A stretch of 64,000 nucleotides of DNA from Emticicia oligotrophica DSM 17448 (GTDB lineage Bacteria > Bacteroidota > Bacteroidia > Cytophagales > Spirosomataceae). Of the stretch, positions 62,690-64,000 are shown piece by piece. The notes below the pieces were generated by a model, which worked only from the letters and a program-made list of their open reading frames with translations, was not told the origin of the DNA and searched no databases. Numbering within the stretch: position 1 is the first letter of the stretch; every line of letters starts with the position of its first letter. The position numbers and the translations under genes are program-made. Where the stretch lies: positions 4,030,001 through 4,094,000 of the forward strand of contig NC_018748.1 of the NCBI RefSeq assembly GCF_000263195.1, written 5' to 3'.

Positions 62690-62786
62690 GAATAAAAGGT
62701 TTGTTTTGCGTTTGTTAAAACTTTTAGTGAAATGAAAATGTTTGGTAAATAATAATAACGTGCTATTTACAAAAAATTATTAATTT

Positions 62787-63383
62787 ATGACAGAAAGAAC
62801 TATCCCTAGTAGGCTATTATCATATTTTATTCGAGGATTATTGTTTGTTGCCCCAATTGGATTTACTATATATATCCTTTTAGGAGCCTTTGACTTTGTA
62901 GATAATATTATTCGAATTAGGATTCCAACTGGAGATCCCAATCGAGACTTAATAATTCCGGGCTTGGGTTCAATGATAATTGTGCTTGGAACCATGGTGA
63001 TTGGTTTTACATTCTCGGTTTTATTGCCTCAAACAATACAAAACATTATAGAAAATGCAATTGGTCATCTTCCCTTAGTTAGAATTTTTTATTTTGCTTT
63101 CAAAGATTTAATCTCTGCCTTTGTTGGTGATAAACGGAAATTTACACAGGCAGCCATCGTACAAATAAATAAAGAGACAAGTGTTCATAAAATTGGTTTC
63201 ATTACACAAAATGATTTGAGTAATTTAGGCGTTAATAATCTAATAGCTGTTTATTTTCCGCATAGTTATGCATTTTCGGGAGAACTTGTGTTAGTGCCCA
63301 AAGAAAACGTACAGATGCTTGATATGCCAAGTGCTGAAGTGATGAAGTTAATTGTTTCAGGTGGGGTTTCAATCAAAGAATAA
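62787..63383 (+). CDS. DUF502 membrane protein
   Basis: A 198-residue DUF502 protein with two or three TM helices (GLLFVAPIGFTIYILLGAF, then GLGSMIIVLGTMVIGFTFSVLLP) and a conserved soluble part (IFYFAFKDLISAFVGDKRKFTQAAIVQI, NNLIAVYFPHSYAFSGELVLVPKENVQ). This family is common in bacteria and plastids and has no defined function; plant members affect membrane trafficking. It is divergent from the M16 gene (97 bp) and followed after 50 bp by a secreted unknown gene. Confidence 0.92.
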   Translation: MTERTIPSRLLSYFIRGLLFVAPIGFTIYILLGAFDFVDNIIRIRIPTGDPNRDLIIPGLGSMIIVLGTMVIGFTFSVLLPQTIQNIIENAIGHLPLVRIFYFAFKDLISAFVGDKRKFTQAAIVQINKETSVHKIGFITQNDLSNLGVNNLIAVYFPHSYAFSGELVLVPKENVQMLDMPSAEVMKLIVSGGVSIKE

Positions 63384-63433
63384 TGAGCGGTAATTATTAA
63401 AGTGGTATTTTTCTCTCCCTAAACTATAGCCAA

Positions 63434-64000
63434 ATGAGGTCGCTCTTTCTGAAATATTTACCTGTATTATTGCTATGCTGCGTGAATTTTGTGTCAAAAT
63501 CTCAAGATTTTCACCAGCGACAAGCACCAACAGTTGAAGAACTCATTCTAAAAAAAGACCCTAATCTTGGCTATGCATTATTTAACAAGGAAAATTACAT
63601 TGTTGTAGAAAACCTTCGAACAAGTAGTAGAAAAAAGGTTTTTATTGGAGAAGTCTTTCGATTTCGCACAAAGGATGGAATTTTATTTGAGAATGAAATT
63701 CATGAAGTTAAAGATTCTACTTTTGTTGTACAGGTATTTAACGAAACACGAAATCGTTTTGAATACGCAGAAATAAAGCTTGATGAAATAAGAAAAATCT
63801 ATAAAAGACCTAAACGTGAGCTAAGTGTTGGATGGGCGACATTATCTCCTTTTGGATATTTAGTTTTTGAATGGGCTGCGTGGGGCGTATCTCCTTTAAA
63901 AAATGAAAAATGGCCAATTGCTTTGGCACTAGCAGTAGCTCAACCAGTATTTACAGTAGTTTCTAACCAGTTTCGTGGAAGAAAAGTTACAGAAAATTAT
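63434..64000 (+). CDS. secreted hypothetical protein (partial, runs off the right edge)
   Basis: The frame opens at 63434 with ATG and has no stop in the remaining 189 codons. A signal peptide (MRSLFLKYLPVLLLCCVNFVSKSQ) is followed by a compact domain (about 35-130: YALFNKENYIVVENLRTSS, FIGEVFRFRTKDG) and a hydrophobic segment (WATLSPFGYLVFEWAAWG) that could be a TM hairpin. I do not recognise a family. It starts 50 bp after the DUF502 stop on the same strand, so the two may be co-transcribed. Confidence 0.68.
   Translation, partial: MRSLFLKYLPVLLLCCVNFVSKSQDFHQRQAPTVEELILKKDPNLGYALFNKENYIVVENLRTSSRKKVFIGEVFRFRTKDGILFENEIHEVKDSTFVVQVFNETRNRFEYAEIKLDEIRKIYKRPKRELSVGWATLSPFGYLVFEWAAWGVSPLKNEKWPIALALAVAQPVFTVVSNQFRGRKVTENY

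Noticed and set aside
1-64000. CRISPR array, prophage or integrative element
   Set aside because: No regularly spaced repeats, no integrase, no phage structural genes and no tRNA-flanking direct repeats were visible.

Overview
The window is a chromosomal segment of a low-GC Bacteroidota bacterium, most likely a cytophagalean. The evidence is: type IX secretion (T9SS) sorting tails on two secreted proteins and a T9SS plug-type protein; many lipoproteins and outer-membrane barrels; a run of TANNTTTG-type -7 promoter boxes; almost no Shine-Dalgarno sequences; and gene contents such as kynureninase, bifunctional ThrA, a CdaA cyclase, DUF2911 and DUF5103/T9SS-plug proteins. I count about 61 protein genes, one tRNA-Ala(GGC), one complete IS5-type insertion sequence and about 18 hairpins that act or may act as terminators. 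Several gene starts were moved downstream of the longest open frame to match signal peptides, lipoboxes or conserved N-termini.

Layout. 1-12.3 kb: the tail-less start of a secreted amylase-like protein, Maf, a POTRA/barrel outer-membrane protein, a MarR-YceI pair, a DECR-type dehydrogenase, a permease-esterase-kynureninase run, a secreted beta-propeller, a Dabb protein and a lipoprotein alpha/beta hydrolase. 12.5-24.3 kb: tRNA-Ala, a large surface HExxH protease/propeller/barrel protein, an NlpC/P60 lipoprotein, MsrB, ThrA, an SdpR/SdpI-like pair, an SCO1 and cytochrome c pair for respiratory copper or haem chemistry, a small lipoprotein and RecN. 24.4-28.7 kb: an envelope and cofactor block (LptC, barrel protein, CoaX, TcdA, TatD-like). 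28.8-35.3 kb: ElaA-like acetyltransferase and three exported proteins (CotH kinase with T9SS tail, NUC1 nuclease lipoprotein, large metzincin-like protease).

35.3-50.0 kb is a long minus-strand stretch: MarC, class V aminotransferase, CdaA with an overlapping GNAT gene, lactonase, YitT, HPP, Kelch protein, YigZ, a HTATIP2-like reductase, the T9SS plug protein and DUF2911, with a plus-strand NUDIX gene, then a subtilase with T9SS tail and MnmA. 50.2-54.4 kb is a plus-strand envelope-stress-like cluster: a degenerate TrpF-like barrel, two tandem PspC genes, a LiaF/toastrack-like protein and a DUF4105 (Lnb-type) membrane protein. 54.4-64 kb: DEAD-box helicase with an IS5-family element 67 bp upstream of its start, an N-carbamoylputrescine amidase-like nitrilase, an ABC-F ATPase, an M16 peptidase, a DUF502 membrane protein and the start of an unknown secreted protein.

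No CRISPR array, prophage, plasmid or obvious defence island was seen. The most interesting parts are the PspC-PspC-LiaF-like-DUF4105 cluster, the TrpF homologue with lost catalytic residues, the SdpR/SdpI-like pair with a readable promoter, and the fresh-looking IS5 element placed directly upstream of a helicase gene.
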